From Poindextera sp963719975 (lineage in GTDB: Bacteria; Pseudomonadota; Alphaproteobacteria; Caulobacterales; Caulobacteraceae): a stretch of DNA of 64,000 nt. The DNA is taken from NCBI GenBank assembly GCA_963719975.1, contig CAVRED010000009.1, forward strand, positions 384,078 through 448,077, given 5' to 3'. Made by a program: the position numbers and the translations under genes. Shown here in pieces: positions 8,623-18,108 of this stretch; position 1 is the first letter of the stretch, and each line of letters opens with the position of its first letter. A model generated the notes under the pieces. That model had not been told where the DNA came from, did no database searches, and saw only the letters and a program-made list of their open reading frames with translations.

Positions 8623-10316
8623 GGCGAGTCGCCTGGGTAGGTCTTGTACCCATCGTTCGGCCACAGGAAGTTGGTGTGGGTGATGGTCACGCTGAAGTCG
8701 AGCGCCTTGACCTGGTGCCACCAGCCGATCGGCATGAAGATGATCTCGCCTGGCTCGAGGGTGACGTCATAGATGCGGACGCCGGCCAGGCGCGGATAGC
8801 GCGCGAGGTCGAGCGCAGGATCGTCCAGGTCGAAGGTCTCGCTGAACACATGGCGGGTGTTGTAGAGCCGTCCGACCTCGGCCGAGGGGACGATCTTCAG
8901 CCGTTTGCGGCCGGTGACCTGGGCGATCAGGTTGTTGGTCAGATCGTGGTGCAGCGAGGTGGTCGTTCCCGCCGGCCCGATCCACATCATGCCGGCGGCC
9001 GGCCCGATCTCGCGGGTGAGGAACTTGTCCAGGCGTCCGAGGTCCTTGCTCAGCACCGACAGCGCCTCGGCGTTCCGCTCTGAGTTGTAGGCGGTGATGT
9101 AGGCGTCGTTTCCGGGCTCGCCGATCAGCGCCATGAAGGCGCCGAACGGGGCGGTCCGGCGATGGACGTCCTTCTCCTCCTCAAAGCGCGGGTTGCCGGC
9201 GCGGCCACCCTGGTACTCGATCACCCGCTCGCCGACGGTCTTGGCGAGGTACTCCGGCGTCCAGCGCCGCAACGCCGGCCAATCGGCCATCTCGCCGGTC
9301 AGGACCACCGGCCGGTTGGTCGCATAGTAGCGCTCGAGGAACTCTTCTCCGCTCAGGCCCGCGCGCCGATCGATCGCCGCAGCCGCGGGCGCGAGCGACC
9401 GTTGCCGCTCGACGGTCTCGAGCAGCCACTCGCGTTTGCGCAATGCGGCGGCCGCGGCGCCCGGGCCGGCAGCGGCGTCGGGCTCGACGGGCGGCCGCTC
9501 GGCCGGGTCGGAGAGCGGCGCGGGCGGAACGCCGGGCGCGCGCCGCCGGTCGAACGGCTTGAGCCTGAGCTTGGCCCGGTGGTCGTCGATCAGCGCTTGC
9601 CCGGAGGCGTCGACGCCGCGGTAGTAGTGCTTCTGCCAGCGGTCGGCCGGGGCCTTCGGCGGGTTGTCGCGCATAGCCACGTGGAAGGCGTCGCGCGAGG
9701 CGCTCCATTCGAGAAACCGGCGGCGGAGCTCGGGATCGGCGTCCAGCGACTGGAACTCCGGCTCGAACCCCTCGAGCGCCGCGCGCTCGAGCGGAAAGAA
9801 GAAGCCGATCGGCTCGCCCGCTTCGAAGCGGATGCGCGCGCCTTTGCGGGTGAAACGCCAGTTCATCGTGAAGGTGAACGGCGACCAATCGGTCTCGATG
9901 ACGCCTGTCAGCGCCTGGATCGCGTCCTTCTGCCGGTTGGGCGAAGGGCCGATCCACAGGTTCCAGCCCGGCGGGGTGCGGAAGATTCCCTCGATGTGGA
10001 AGGTGATCACGCCCTGGCCGAAGAGAGAGACGGGCGCCTGTCTTGGCTCTGCGCCCGGGTCCAGCCAGATCGTGACGCCCTCCGGGCCGGTCTCGCCGTT
10101 CCATTCGGCCTCGAACCCGCAAGGGCTCAAGACCTCCCAGCCGTGGGCGTTGGCGATGTTGAGCGGCAGGCAACGGCGGGCGAACGACTCCGGCGTCGCA
10201 TCCATCCAGGCGCGCGTCGCCGGCGCCGGCCGGATCAGCGGCGCCCAGCCGGGATGCAGGTAGCAGATCAGCTCCACGTCGAGGACCGCCGGCCGTTCAT
10301 CATCGGTCCCCACCAT
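8619..10316 (-). CDS. DUF6065 - cupin-like (JmjC) fusion protein
   Basis: A 565-residue two-domain protein. Residues about 15-230 look like DUF6065 (SFARRCLPLNIANAHGWEV, then FRTPPGWNLWIGPSPN), a family of unknown function. After an Ala/Pro-rich linker, residues about 310-560 form a JmjC/cupin_8 domain: NRPVVLTGEMADWPAL, an Fe-binding H-x-D in TSLHHDLTNN, and the distal His in IGWWHQVKALDFSVTITHTN. These are the residues expected of an Fe(II)/2-oxoglutarate hydroxylase, as in FIH-like protein hydroxylases. The target is unknown. The gene stands alone, divergent from pepN and convergent with a small gene. Domain calls are from memory of family patterns; the DUF6065 call is less certain than the JmjC call. 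Confidence 0.8.
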   Translation of the reverse strand: MVGTDDERPAVLDVELICYLHPGWAPLIRPAPATRAWMDATPESFARRCLPLNIANAHGWEVLSPCGFEAEWNGETGPEGVTIWLDPGAEPRQAPVSLFGQGVITFHIEGIFRTPPGWNLWIGPSPNRQKDAIQALTGVIETDWSPFTFTMNWRFTRKGARIRFEAGEPIGFFFPLERAALEGFEPEFQSLDADPELRRRFLEWSASRDAFHVAMRDNPPKAPADRWQKHYYRGVDASGQALIDDHRAKLRLKPFDRRRAPGVPPAPLSDPAERPPVEPDAAAGPGAAAAALRKREWLLETVERQRSLAPAAAAIDRRAGLSGEEFLERYYATNRPVVLTGEMADWPALRRWTPEYLAKTVGERVIEYQGGRAGNPRFEEEKDVHRRTAPFGAFMALIGEPGNDAYITAYNSERNAEALSVLSKDLGRLDKFLTREIGPAAGMMWIGPAGTTTSLHHDLTNNLIAQVTGRKRLKIVPSAEVGRLYNTRHVFSETFDLDDPALDLARYPRLAGVRIYDVTLEPGEIIFMPIGWWHQVKALDFSVTITHTNFLWPNDGYKTYPGDSP

Positions 10317-10382
10317 AGCGCCAGACGAGGGGCGGCTGGCTAGACCTCTGGCCTTCGCTCTCGCGCCCGTCTAAATGCCGGC

Positions 10383-13007
10383 ATGCGCACAGAAACGCCC
10401 GCTCCGGTCCGGCTGGCCGACTATCAGCCGCCCGCCTTTCTCGTCGACGACATCCATCTGGACGTCCGTCTCGACCCGTCCGCCACCCGCGTGAAGGCGC
10501 GCCTGAACCTCAGACGGAACGGCGGCCACACCGCGCCGCTGGTGCTGGACGGCGTGCGGCTGAAGCCGATCAGCATCGCCCTCGACGGCCGCGCGCTCGA
10601 GCCCGGCGACTACACGCTGGACGACGAGCACCTGACGATCGCCCCGGCGCCCGACGCCTTTCTGCTGGAGACCGAGGTCGAGATCGACCCGGCGAACAAC
10701 ACCGCGCTCGAGGGGCTCTACATCTCGGCGGGGCGTTTCTGCACCCAGTGCGAGCCCGAGGGGTTCCGCAAGATCACCTGGTTCCCGGACCGACCGGACG
10801 TGCTGGCCCGCTACACGGTCCGCATCGAGGCGGACGCAGCGGCCTACCCGCGCCTCCTGTCCAACGGGAACCTGATGGAGTCGGGCAAGTCGCCGGGCGG
10901 CCGGCACTTCGCGGTGTGGAACGACCCCTTCCCCAAGCCGAGCTATCTGTTCGCGCTCGTGGCCGGCGAACTCGACGAGCTGGCCGACACGCTGGTGACC
11001 ATGAGCGGGCGCACGGTCCAGCTGCGCATCTTCGTCGACACCGGCATGGCCGAGCGGGCGACCTACGCCATGAATTCGCTGAAACGGGCGATGAAGTGGG
11101 ACGAGGAGGTGTTCGGCCGCGAGTACGACCTCGACCTGTTCATGGTCGTCGCCGTGCGCGACTTCAATTTCGGGGCGATGGAGAACAAGGGGCTGAACAT
11201 CTTCAACGCCTCGCTTCTGCTCGCCGAACCGGAGACCGCGACCGACGCCGACTACGAGCGCATCGAGAGCGTGATCGCGCACGAGTACTTCCACAACTGG
11301 ACGGGCGATCGGGTCACCTGCCGCGACTGGTTCCAGCTGTGCCTGAAGGAGGGGCTGACCGTCTTCCGCGACCAGAGCTTCTCGGCCGATCAGCGCGGAC
11401 ATGCGGTCAAGCGCATCCAGGACGTGCGCATCCTGCGTGCGCGCCAATTCCCCGAGGACGCCGGTCCCCTCGCCCACTCTGTTCGCCCGTCGAGCTTCGT
11501 CAAAATCGACAACTTCTACACCGCGACCATCTACGAGAAGGGCGCGGAAGTCATCCGTATGCTGAAGACGCTGCTGGGCGATACGACGTTCCGGCAAGGC
11601 ATGGACCTCTATTTCGAGCGCTGGGACGGGCACGCGACGACCGTCGAGGCTTTCATCCAGTGCTTTGCCGACGTCTCCGGCCGCGACCTCGGCGAATTCT
11701 TCGCCTGGTACGAGCAGGCCGGAACCCCGCACCTGTCGATCGCCCAGCACTACGACGAGACCAACCAGACATTGGACCTGGTGATCGAGCAGTCGATTCC
11801 GCCCACGCCCGGCCAGACCGAGAAGCGGCCGGCGACGATCCCGATCGCGATCGGGCTGCTGGACGACGACGGGCGGCCACTGAACTTTCGTCCGCCGGGG
11901 GCGGAGGAGCCGGTCGAGCAGGCGGTGATCGTGGTCGACCGAGCGCATACGGCGGTCAGGCTCGAAGGCGTGGCCTCGCGGCCGGTGCTCTCGTCCCTTC
12001 GCGGCTTTTCGGCGCCGGTGAAGCTTTCGACCGATGCGCCCTCCAAGGACCGCTACGTGCTGATGGCGTCCGACCCCGACCTGTTCAACCGCTGGGAGGC
12101 CGGCCAGGAGCTGGCGCGGGACCTGATCCTGGCGCGCGCGGCGGGGGCGCCGGACGAGGTCGGCGAGGAGCGGTTCGCGGCCGCCATGGGCCGGGCGCTG
12201 AGCGACCAGTCGGCCGAGCCGGCGTTCAAGGCCCAGGCGCTCAACCTGCCGAGCGAGAACGACCTGGCGATGGCGCGCGACCCGGCCGATCCCGCCGCCA
12301 TCCATGCCGCGCGCGAGGCCCTGCGCACGCGCCTCGCCGTGCACCTCGGCGACCTGTTGCGCCGCCTGCACGGCGGCTTGCAGGAAGCAGGCGAGTTCTC
12401 GCTCGACGCCGAGGCGGCCGGCCGGCGCGCCCTGCGCAACGAGGCGCTGGATCTGCTGGCGGCCGATCCATCCGCGGAGAACCGCGAGCGCGCGCTCGGC
12501 CACTTCCGCGCTGCGGCCAACATGACCGACGCGATCGGCGGCCTCTATGCGCTGATGTTGATGGGCGGCTCCGAGTTCGACACCGCGCTGGACGAGTTCT
12601 ACGAGCGCTGGAAGCACGAGCCCCTGGTCATCGACAAGTGGTTCAGAATCCAGGCGATGAGCCCAGCCGAGGACGCGCTCGGCCGCGTGCTGGGGCTGAC
12701 CGCCCATCCCGGCTTCGATGCGCGCAACCCGAACCGGTTCCGCGCGCTCGTGCAGACGTTCGCGAACGGCAACCCGGTGCGCTTCCACGACCCCTCGGGC
12801 GCCGGATACCGCTTCGTGGCAGACCAGATCCTGGCCGTCGACGGCGCCAACCCGAGCCTCGCGGCCCGGCTGGTCGAGACGCTGTGCGGCTGGCGCCGCT
12901 ACGGGCCGGAGCTGGGCGCGATGATGAAGACCGAGCTGGAGCGGATCGTCGAGACGCCCGGCCTGTCCAAGAACGTCCTTGAACTCGCCAGCCTGGCGTT
13001 GGCGTAG
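10383..13007 (+). CDS. pepN: aminopeptidase N (M1 metallopeptidase)
   Basis: An 874-residue cytosolic zinc aminopeptidase that removes N-terminal residues from peptides in protein turnover. The exopeptidase motif is GAMENKGLNIFN. The zinc site is HEYFHNWTGDRVTC followed by LKEGLTVFRDQ, giving HExxH and the downstream Glu. The length matches gammaproteobacterial-type PepN (about 870). The catalytic domain is followed by the C-terminal helical domain ending LSKNVLELASLALA. The ATG at 10383 gives the standard N terminus. The gene is monocistronic: an inverted repeat follows its stop and the next gene is convergent. Confidence 0.97.
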   Translation: MRTETPAPVRLADYQPPAFLVDDIHLDVRLDPSATRVKARLNLRRNGGHTAPLVLDGVRLKPISIALDGRALEPGDYTLDDEHLTIAPAPDAFLLETEVEIDPANNTALEGLYISAGRFCTQCEPEGFRKITWFPDRPDVLARYTVRIEADAAAYPRLLSNGNLMESGKSPGGRHFAVWNDPFPKPSYLFALVAGELDELADTLVTMSGRTVQLRIFVDTGMAERATYAMNSLKRAMKWDEEVFGREYDLDLFMVVAVRDFNFGAMENKGLNIFNASLLLAEPETATDADYERIESVIAHEYFHNWTGDRVTCRDWFQLCLKEGLTVFRDQSFSADQRGHAVKRIQDVRILRARQFPEDAGPLAHSVRPSSFVKIDNFYTATIYEKGAEVIRMLKTLLGDTTFRQGMDLYFERWDGHATTVEAFIQCFADVSGRDLGEFFAWYEQAGTPHLSIAQHYDETNQTLDLVIEQSIPPTPGQTEKRPATIPIAIGLLDDDGRPLNFRPPGAEEPVEQAVIVVDRAHTAVRLEGVASRPVLSSLRGFSAPVKLSTDAPSKDRYVLMASDPDLFNRWEAGQELARDLILARAAGAPDEVGEERFAAAMGRALSDQSAEPAFKAQALNLPSENDLAMARDPADPAAIHAAREALRTRLAVHLGDLLRRLHGGLQEAGEFSLDAEAAGRRALRNEALDLLAADPSAENRERALGHFRAAANMTDAIGGLYALMLMGGSEFDTALDEFYERWKHEPLVIDKWFRIQAMSPAEDALGRVLGLTAHPGFDARNPNRFRALVQTFANGNPVRFHDPSGAGYRFVADQILAVDGANPSLAARLVETLCGWRRYGPELGAMMKTELERIVETPGLSKNVLELASLALA

Positions 13008-13035
13008 GCGCTTACGCCAAGGCCCCAGGTTCGGC

Positions 13036-13222
13036 GCCCTTCTCCCCTCGAGGGAGAAGGTGGCCGGGCGAATGCCCGGTCGGATGAGGGGCCGCGCCGT
13101 GCGGGGTGACTAGCGCGCCTGCTCGGATCGAGCCTGTCGGTATCGCTCCAATCACCACCCTCGGCGCGGCCCCTCATCCGTCTCGCTAGCGCGAGCCACC
13201 TTCTCCCTCGAGGGAAGAAGGC
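13036..13222. repeat. intergenic inverted repeat, probable bidirectional terminator
   Basis: The region between convergent pepN and the PEBP-like gene is a large nested palindrome. An outer hairpin CCTTCTCCC/GGGAGAAGG lies at 13038-13060. A mirror copy (CCACCTTCTCCCTCGAGGGA) follows near 13197-13215. Between them GGATGAGGGGCCGCGCC (13082-13098) pairs with GGCGCGGCCCCTCATCC (13163-13179). Similar elements lie at 55658-55828 and 63799-63931, so this belongs to a dispersed family. The strong stems at a convergent junction suggest transcription ends here on both strands, but there is no T-run, so intrinsic termination is unproven. Confidence 0.8.
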
Positions 13223-13258
13223 GCGCCAATCTCGAAGGGCTCAGGAGTCGTCGAGCAG

Positions 13259-13804
13259 TCAGCGCTGGGCGGTGACCGTCAGGGAGGCGTGAGCCAGGGC
13301 CGTGTGCGCCAGCATGGCGCCGATCGCGTCGGCGGGGGCGTCGGGCTGGATCGGAGGGGCCGCCGTCGGCAGCGCCCAGATGCTGATCTGGTACTGGTGC
13401 ACGCCCGAGCCCGCCGGCGGACACGGCCCGTCATAGAAGGCGTCGCCGAAGTTGCCCGCGATCGCCCGCGCCCCGGCGGGCAACGCCTGGACGCCGCGCG
13501 GCAGGCCGGCGGTCGCCGGGGGAAGTCCGACCACGATCCAGTGCGACCACTGGTGCGGCCGAGGCGTGAGATCGATCATGGTCAGGACCAGGCTCTTGGT
13601 CCCCGCGGGCGCGCCGCTCCAGGCCAGCGCCGGCGAGACGTTCCGCCCGCCGCAGCGCGCATAGACGTTGGCGATCGGCATCGGCGCGCCGGCCTTGAGG
13701 TCGGGGCTGGTCAACTGCATGGCCGCGCATGGCGAACCGGCGATCGTGGCGACGAGCGCGCCGGCCGCCGTCGCGCCGGCAAGGCCTAGCGGCCGGATCC
13801 GCAT
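13259..13804 (-). CDS. exported PEBP-family protein (YbhB/YbcL, Raf-kinase-inhibitor-like)
   Basis: A 181-residue phosphatidylethanolamine-binding-protein-like protein. A signal peptide runs to about residue 28 (ATAAGALVATIAGSPCAA). The family core follows: CGGRNVSPALAWSGAPAGT, LTMIDLTPRPHQWSHW (ligand-pocket Asp and His) and the GPCPPAGSGVHQY motif. YbhB-type proteins have no settled biochemical role. The ATG at 13804 is chosen over an upstream TTG because GAGGAG lies just before it. Location is probably periplasmic. It is convergent with pepN, and 40 bases downstream of the VOC gene on the same strand, so it may share the SoxR-controlled transcript. Confidence 0.85.
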   Translation of the reverse strand: MRIRPLGLAGATAAGALVATIAGSPCAAMQLTSPDLKAGAPMPIANVYARCGGRNVSPALAWSGAPAGTKSLVLTMIDLTPRPHQWSHWIVVGLPPATAGLPRGVQALPAGARAIAGNFGDAFYDGPCPPAGSGVHQYQISIWALPTAAPPIQPDAPADAIGAMLAHTALAHASLTVTAQR

Positions 13805-13844
13805 GTCGACGCTCCTCAAAGGCGCGCCGAGATGCCGCCCGGCG

Positions 13845-14220
13845 CTAGCGATAGCTGACGACTTCGTACTCGATGCCGTCCGGGTCGAGGAAGTAGAAGC
13901 GGCGGCCCGGGATCGTAGTCCCCGTGCGAAAAGGTCGCGAGGCCCGCGGCCAGCACCCTCTCCTCGGTCGCGTCGAGATCGTCGACCTCGACGCCGATAT
14001 GGTTCAGCGGGCGGCCTTTGGCGAAGTCGTCGTCGAGCGCCGCGCGGGGCGAGTAGAGCGCGATGTAGGCGTCGTCGGAGCCGACATGGATCGTCCGCCC
14101 GCCGGCCATCGCCGGCCCCTGCCAGCGGATGCGCCAGCCGAACAGGCTCTGCATGAGGGCGGCGGCGCGATCGGGGTCGCGGACCGTGACGTTGACGTGC
14201 TCGATACGGAGAGCGGGCAT
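13845..14220 (-). CDS. VOC/glyoxalase-family protein, frameshifted near the 3' end
   Basis: A vicinal-oxygen-chelate domain protein of about 124 residues: IEHVNVTVRDPDRAAALM with a metal-ligand His, then PLNHIGVEVDDLDATEERVL with a second His. One extra base near 13906 breaks the frame after HGDYDPG. Removing it restores RRFYFLDPDGIEYEVVSYR with the C-terminal Glu ligand. The 376-base span is 3n+1, fitting one insertion. It is divergent from soxR and its promoter carries a SoxR box, so it is a probable SoxR target. VOC proteins include glyoxalases, dioxygenases and antibiotic-binding or -modifying proteins; which applies is not visible. Confidence 0.85.
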
Positions 14221-14262
14221 GGGCGGCGGTGTCCTTGGCTCGAGCGCCGGGAGCGGCGCATG

Positions 14263-14299
14263 TTGCCGGTCGTACAATCTCAAGCTAACTTGAGGTCAA
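14263..14299. promoter_or_regulatory. SoxR box and divergent promoters for the VOC gene and soxR
   Basis: The palindrome CTCAAGctaaCTTGAG (14279-14294) matches the known SoxR operator CCTCAAGTTAACTTGAGG at nearly every position. On the minus strand it sits between -35 TTGACC (14299-14294) and -10-like TACGAC (14274-14269), with a 19-base spacer. That overlong spacing is the hallmark of SoxR/MerR-activated promoters such as soxS. The expected transcript starts about 40 bases before the VOC start codon. On the plus strand, TTGCCG (14263-14268) and TAACTT (14286-14291), 17 bases apart, could be the soxR promoter overlapping the operator, giving autoregulation. The operator is seen directly; regulation is inferred. 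Confidence 0.8.
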
Positions 14300-14320
14300 G
14301 CTCCAATTTCGGCGACGCAC

Positions 14321-14788
14321 ATGCCCCCGCCACCCCTGCTCTCCATTGGCGATCTCGCCCGCCGCACCGGCCTTACCGTCTCGGCCATCCGCTTCTACGA
14401 GCAGCGCGGCCTGGTGACCGCCATCCGCACCACGGGCAACCAGCGCAGGTTCGCGCGCTCGGACATCCGGCGGCTGTCGTTCGCGCTGATCGCCCAGCAG
14501 CTGGGCCTCAGCCTCGGCCAGATCGAGACCGAGCTCGCCACTCTGCCGGCGGGCCGGACGCCGACCCGCGAGGACTGGCAGGCGGTCAGCCGGCGCATCC
14601 GCGGCGTGCTTGACCAGAAGATCGCGCTGCTCACCCAGACCCGGGACAAGCTGGACGGCTGCATCGGCTGCGGCTGCCTCTCCCTAGACCGCTGCGCCCT
14701 TTACAACCCGGACGACCGCGCCGGGCGCGCGGGCGCCGGCCCGAGGTTCCTCTTGGGCGACAAAGCGGAAGACTTCGGGGCGGTTTGA
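14321..14788 (+). CDS. soxR: redox-sensitive MerR-family regulator SoxR
   Basis: A 155-residue MerR-family activator. The winged helix (LLSIGDLARRTGLTVSAIRF and YEQRGLV) is followed by a dimerisation helix. The [2Fe-2S] cluster motif is CIGCGCLSLDRC, giving the exact C-x2-C-x-C-x5-C spacing of SoxR. The known mechanism is oxidation of the cluster by redox-cycling compounds, which twists the overlong promoter spacer and activates transcription. A SoxR box lies just upstream, shared with the divergent VOC gene. No soxS lies nearby, as expected outside enterics, where SoxR acts directly on its targets. It is convergent with the isochorismatase-like gene 13 bases away. Confidence 0.95.
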   Translation: MPPPPLLSIGDLARRTGLTVSAIRFYEQRGLVTAIRTTGNQRRFARSDIRRLSFALIAQQLGLSLGQIETELATLPAGRTPTREDWQAVSRRIRGVLDQKIALLTQTRDKLDGCIGCGCLSLDRCALYNPDDRAGRAGAGPRFLLGDKAEDFGAV

Positions 14789-14801
14789 GCGCCGGCGCCC
14801 G

Positions 14802-15362
14802 TTAGCCCGCCCGGCAGAAATCGACGTCGCTGGTCTGCACGGTTCCTCCGGTGCGCCCCGGGGCCGTCTCGTATGTCCAGTAGAGGTTGGTGTGGGCGAT
14901 GACCTGGTCGGGCGGCGGCGCGCCCCAGGCGGTCTGGTCCTCGGTCGTGTGGGCGTCCTTGACCAGGGTGGCGTCGTAGCCCCTGGCGAGCGCCCCATGG
15001 AGGGTCGAGCGGATACAGGCGTCGGTCTGGGCGCCGGCGACGATCAGGCGGCCGACGCCGAGGTTGGCGAGCACGCTCTCGAGCGTGGTGTCCTCGAAAG
15101 CATCGCCGTAGGTCTTCTCGACCAGGGGCTCGCCGTCGCGAGGATCGAGCTCGGGGACGATCCGCCAGGGGTCGGTGCCGCGCACGAACTCCTCGCTGAA
15201 GTGCTGGACCCAGACGACGGGGGCGCGTGCGCGCCGGGCCTTCTCGACCAGGGCGGCGACGTTGGCGACAACCGCGTCGCGCTGGTGCGCGCCGGCGACG
15301 ACGCCGTTTTGCACGTCGACGACCAGGAGCGCCGTGTTGGGGCGGTTCGGGAGCGTGGTCAT
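14802..15362 (-). CDS. cysteine hydrolase, isochorismatase family
   Basis: A 186-residue isochorismatase-fold hydrolase. The catalytic triad candidates are Asp in ALLVVDVQNGVV, Lys in LVEKTYGDAF and the nucleophile Cys in GAQTDACIRSTLHGALARGY, followed by KDAHTTEDQTAWG. The family includes nicotinamidases, carbamoyl hydrolases and true isochorismatases; there are no siderophore or NAD genes nearby to choose between them. The ATG at 15362 gives the usual short N terminus (MTTLPNRPNTALLVVDV); the longer open frame upstream has no family resemblance. It is convergent with soxR and divergent from the PleC-like kinase gene. Confidence 0.85.
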   Translation of the reverse strand: MTTLPNRPNTALLVVDVQNGVVAGAHQRDAVVANVAALVEKARRARAPVVWVQHFSEEFVRGTDPWRIVPELDPRDGEPLVEKTYGDAFEDTTLESVLANLGVGRLIVAGAQTDACIRSTLHGALARGYDATLVKDAHTTEDQTAWGAPPPDQVIAHTNLYWTYETAPGRTGGTVQTSDVDFCRAG

Positions 15363-15514
15363 TCGACCGGCATACCCACCTCGCCCGCCCTCGTCCACCT
15401 GAGCCGGCGAAGGTGCGAACTCATATGGCCCCACCGCCCTTGCGCCTCGTGACACAACTCTCCGCGCGCGCGTAAGCTCCGCTGGGGTGACTCGGGGCTT
15501 GCGGAGCGCGGCTG

Positions 15515-18062
15515 TTGGCTGGCGGGGCGAGAAGCGGAGCGCGGCTTGCGTTCGGCCGGACGGGCGAGGGCCCCGCCTCCAGCGGTGAGCGCCCGCGCCG
15601 CGCGACCAGCGCCTACGTCCTGATCGCCGTCGCGCTCGCGCTGCTCACGCTGGCTATCTACACGGGATTTTCCATCGTCAAGCTACAGCGCGAGACCGCG
15701 CGAACGCCCGAGCTGGGCGGCGCCGCGTCATCCGCGGCCGCCGCGCTGGCCGGCCAGACCGAGGGCCAGGTGGCCCGCCTGGAGGCGGCGCTCGGCGCCG
15801 CCGGCGCCGTCGCCGTCAGGAACGCCGGCGAGCCGATGGACGCCGCCGAGGCGGCGCTGAAGGCGGCGCAGCCGACCGCGCGCGCCGTGGCGCTGGTCGG
15901 CGACGACGGCGTGCGGGCGATCGCCGGCGACGCCGGCGACGCCGACTGGGCGGCCGCAGCCAAGGCGGCGCGCGCCGCCGGCCAGAGCCTGTGGATCGGC
16001 AAGGTTGGCCACGGCGACAGCCAGGCGATCTACGTGGCGGAAGCGGCGCCGCCGGCCGCGGGCGACAACGGCCGCCTGTTGATCATCGCGCTGGCCGACC
16101 TCGCGCCGGCGGCGCTCGGCGAGCCGGACCGGACGGTCGACGCGCTGGCGCTTGTCACGCCGGACGGGCGCGTTCTGTCGGTCTCCGGCAAGGGCGGGGT
16201 CTCACAGGCCGGCGCGCTGGACGAAGCGTTCCAGGTGGACAGCGCGGGCCTGTTCTCCGGCGCCATCGTCGCGGGCGCGCTGCCGGACGGGACGAAGGTG
16301 CTGCTGACCGCGCGCAAGGTGGCGGGCGGGGCGCTCTATGCCGTGGCGGCGCAACCGAGCGACGCGGCGGCGGCGGCGCGGGAGAGCGTGAACGAGGACC
16401 TCTTCTCGCTGATCGCCCCGCTGTTGGTCGGCATTGCGCTCGCGCTTCTGTTCCTCCTGCAGAGCCGCAAGGCGCAGGCCGCCGAGCGCGCGCTGTTGGA
16501 CAGCGAGCGTCGGTTCCGCCTGGCCGTCGAGGCGGCGCGCTGCGGCATCTGGGAATGGGACCTCGACGCCGACCGCCTCGACATGTCGGACATCGCCGGC
16601 GCCATTCTCGGCTGGGGCGGCGGTGGATCGATCTCGGGCGCCGCGCTTCTCGAGCGGATCGCGCCCGAGCATCGCGACAAGGTGGTGCAGACCCGAGCGG
16701 CGGCGCGAACGCATGGGGCCTTCGACGTCTCCTTCCGCATCCCCGACCGCAACGGGCGAGCGGCCTGGATCGACTCGCGCGGCCAGGCGATCGGCATGGC
16801 CGACGAGAGCGGCTATCACCGCATCATCGGGGTGATGCTCGACGTCACCGACGAGCGCCTGAGCCAGGCGCGCGCGCAGGCGGCCGAGCTTCGCCTGCGC
16901 GGGGCGATCGAGAGCGCCTCTGAGGCCTTCGTGCTCTGGGACCGGCTCGGGCGCCTGGTGGCGTGCAACCAGAGCTACCGCGAGTTCTTCGCGCTCGAGC
17001 CCAGGCTCCTGAAGCCGGGAACGCTGCGGACGGAGGTGCAGCGGTTCGCCGACCTGGCGGTCAAGCAAGAGGCGGACCCGATCGGCGATGGCCTGCGCGA
17101 GATCGAACTGCAGGACGGCCGCTGGCTGCAGATCTCCGAGCGGAAGACCGCCGAGGGCGGCATGGTGATGACCGCCGCCGACATCACCGCCATCAAGAAG
17201 CAGGACGAGGCTCGCCGCCTGAACGAGGAGGAGCTGACCCAGGCGGTCGAGGACCTGGAACGGGCGCGCGAGCAGGCCGCCGATCTCGCCGCCAAATACG
17301 AGGCCGAGAAGATCCGCGCCGAGAGCGCCAACAAGGCCAAGAGCGAGTTCCTGGCCAACATGAGCCACGAGCTCAGGACCCCGCTGAACGCGATCAACGG
17401 CTTTTCCGAGATCATGGTCGGCGAGATGTTCGGCGCCATGGGCGACAAGCGCTACAAGGAGTACGCCCAGGACATCCTCTCCTCGGGCCAGCACCTGCTG
17501 GCGCTGATCAACGACATCCTCGACATGTCGAAGATCGAGGCCGGCAAGATGAACCTGCGCTTCGAGCCCATGGCGCTCTGCGACGTCATCGAGGACGCCG
17601 CGCGGCTGATGCGCAATCGCGCCGACGCCGGCGGGCTCGAGCTGGAGGTCGAGGGTCCCGCCGCTGCCGGATGTCGAGGCGGACTATCGCGCGATCAAGC
17701 AGGTGATCCTGAACCTCTTGTCGAACGCGTTGAAGTTCACGCCGAACGGCGGTCGGGTCACCGTCGGCGCCGAGCTCATCCGCACCGAGGGCCCGCACGA
17801 CCGCGTGCGCTTCTTCGTGCGCGACACCGGCATCGGCATCGCGCCGGACGACCTCGACCGCCTGGCCCGGCCGTTCGAGCAGATCGAGAACCAGCACTCG
17901 AAGACCCAGCAGGGCACCGGGCTGGGCCTGGCGCTGACCAAGTCGCTGGTCGAGTTGCACCACGGCGTGTTGGAGCTGAAGAGCGAGCCTGGCGTCGGCA
18001 CGACGGTCAGCGTCACCCTCCCCGTCCGCCACGACGACCGCGCCGACGCGTTCGCCGCCTAG
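15515..18062 (+). CDS. PleC-like PAS sensor histidine kinase, one frameshift
   Basis: About 848 residues after correction. There is a TM segment near residues 33-52 (VLIAVALALLTLAIYTGF), a periplasmic domain of about 230 residues and a second TM (LIAPLLVGIALALLFLL). Two PAS domains follow (RLAVEAARCGIWEWD; AIESASEAFVLWDRLG), then a coiled coil. HisKA has FLANMSHELRTPLNAI with the phospho-His near residue 618, and HATPase_c has NLLSNALKFTPNGG, DTGIGI and GTGLGLALTKSLVELH. The frame breaks near 17653, where one extra G separates LELEVE from PPLPDVEADYRAIKQVILN; the span is 3n+1. Architecture and length resemble Caulobacter PleC, the DivK/PleD kinase/phosphatase, but orthology is not proven. The start (TTG at 15515) is uncertain. 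Confidence 0.8.
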
Positions 18063-18108
18063 CGGCCGGTCCTCCACCGTAGGCGGAGGCTCTGAGCGTC
18101 GCTCGGCT

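Noticed and set aside
10371..12788. An 805-codon open frame opposite pepN.
   Set aside because: It mirrors pepN codon structure, is rich in Arg, Gly and His, has no recognisable domain, and pepN is certain.
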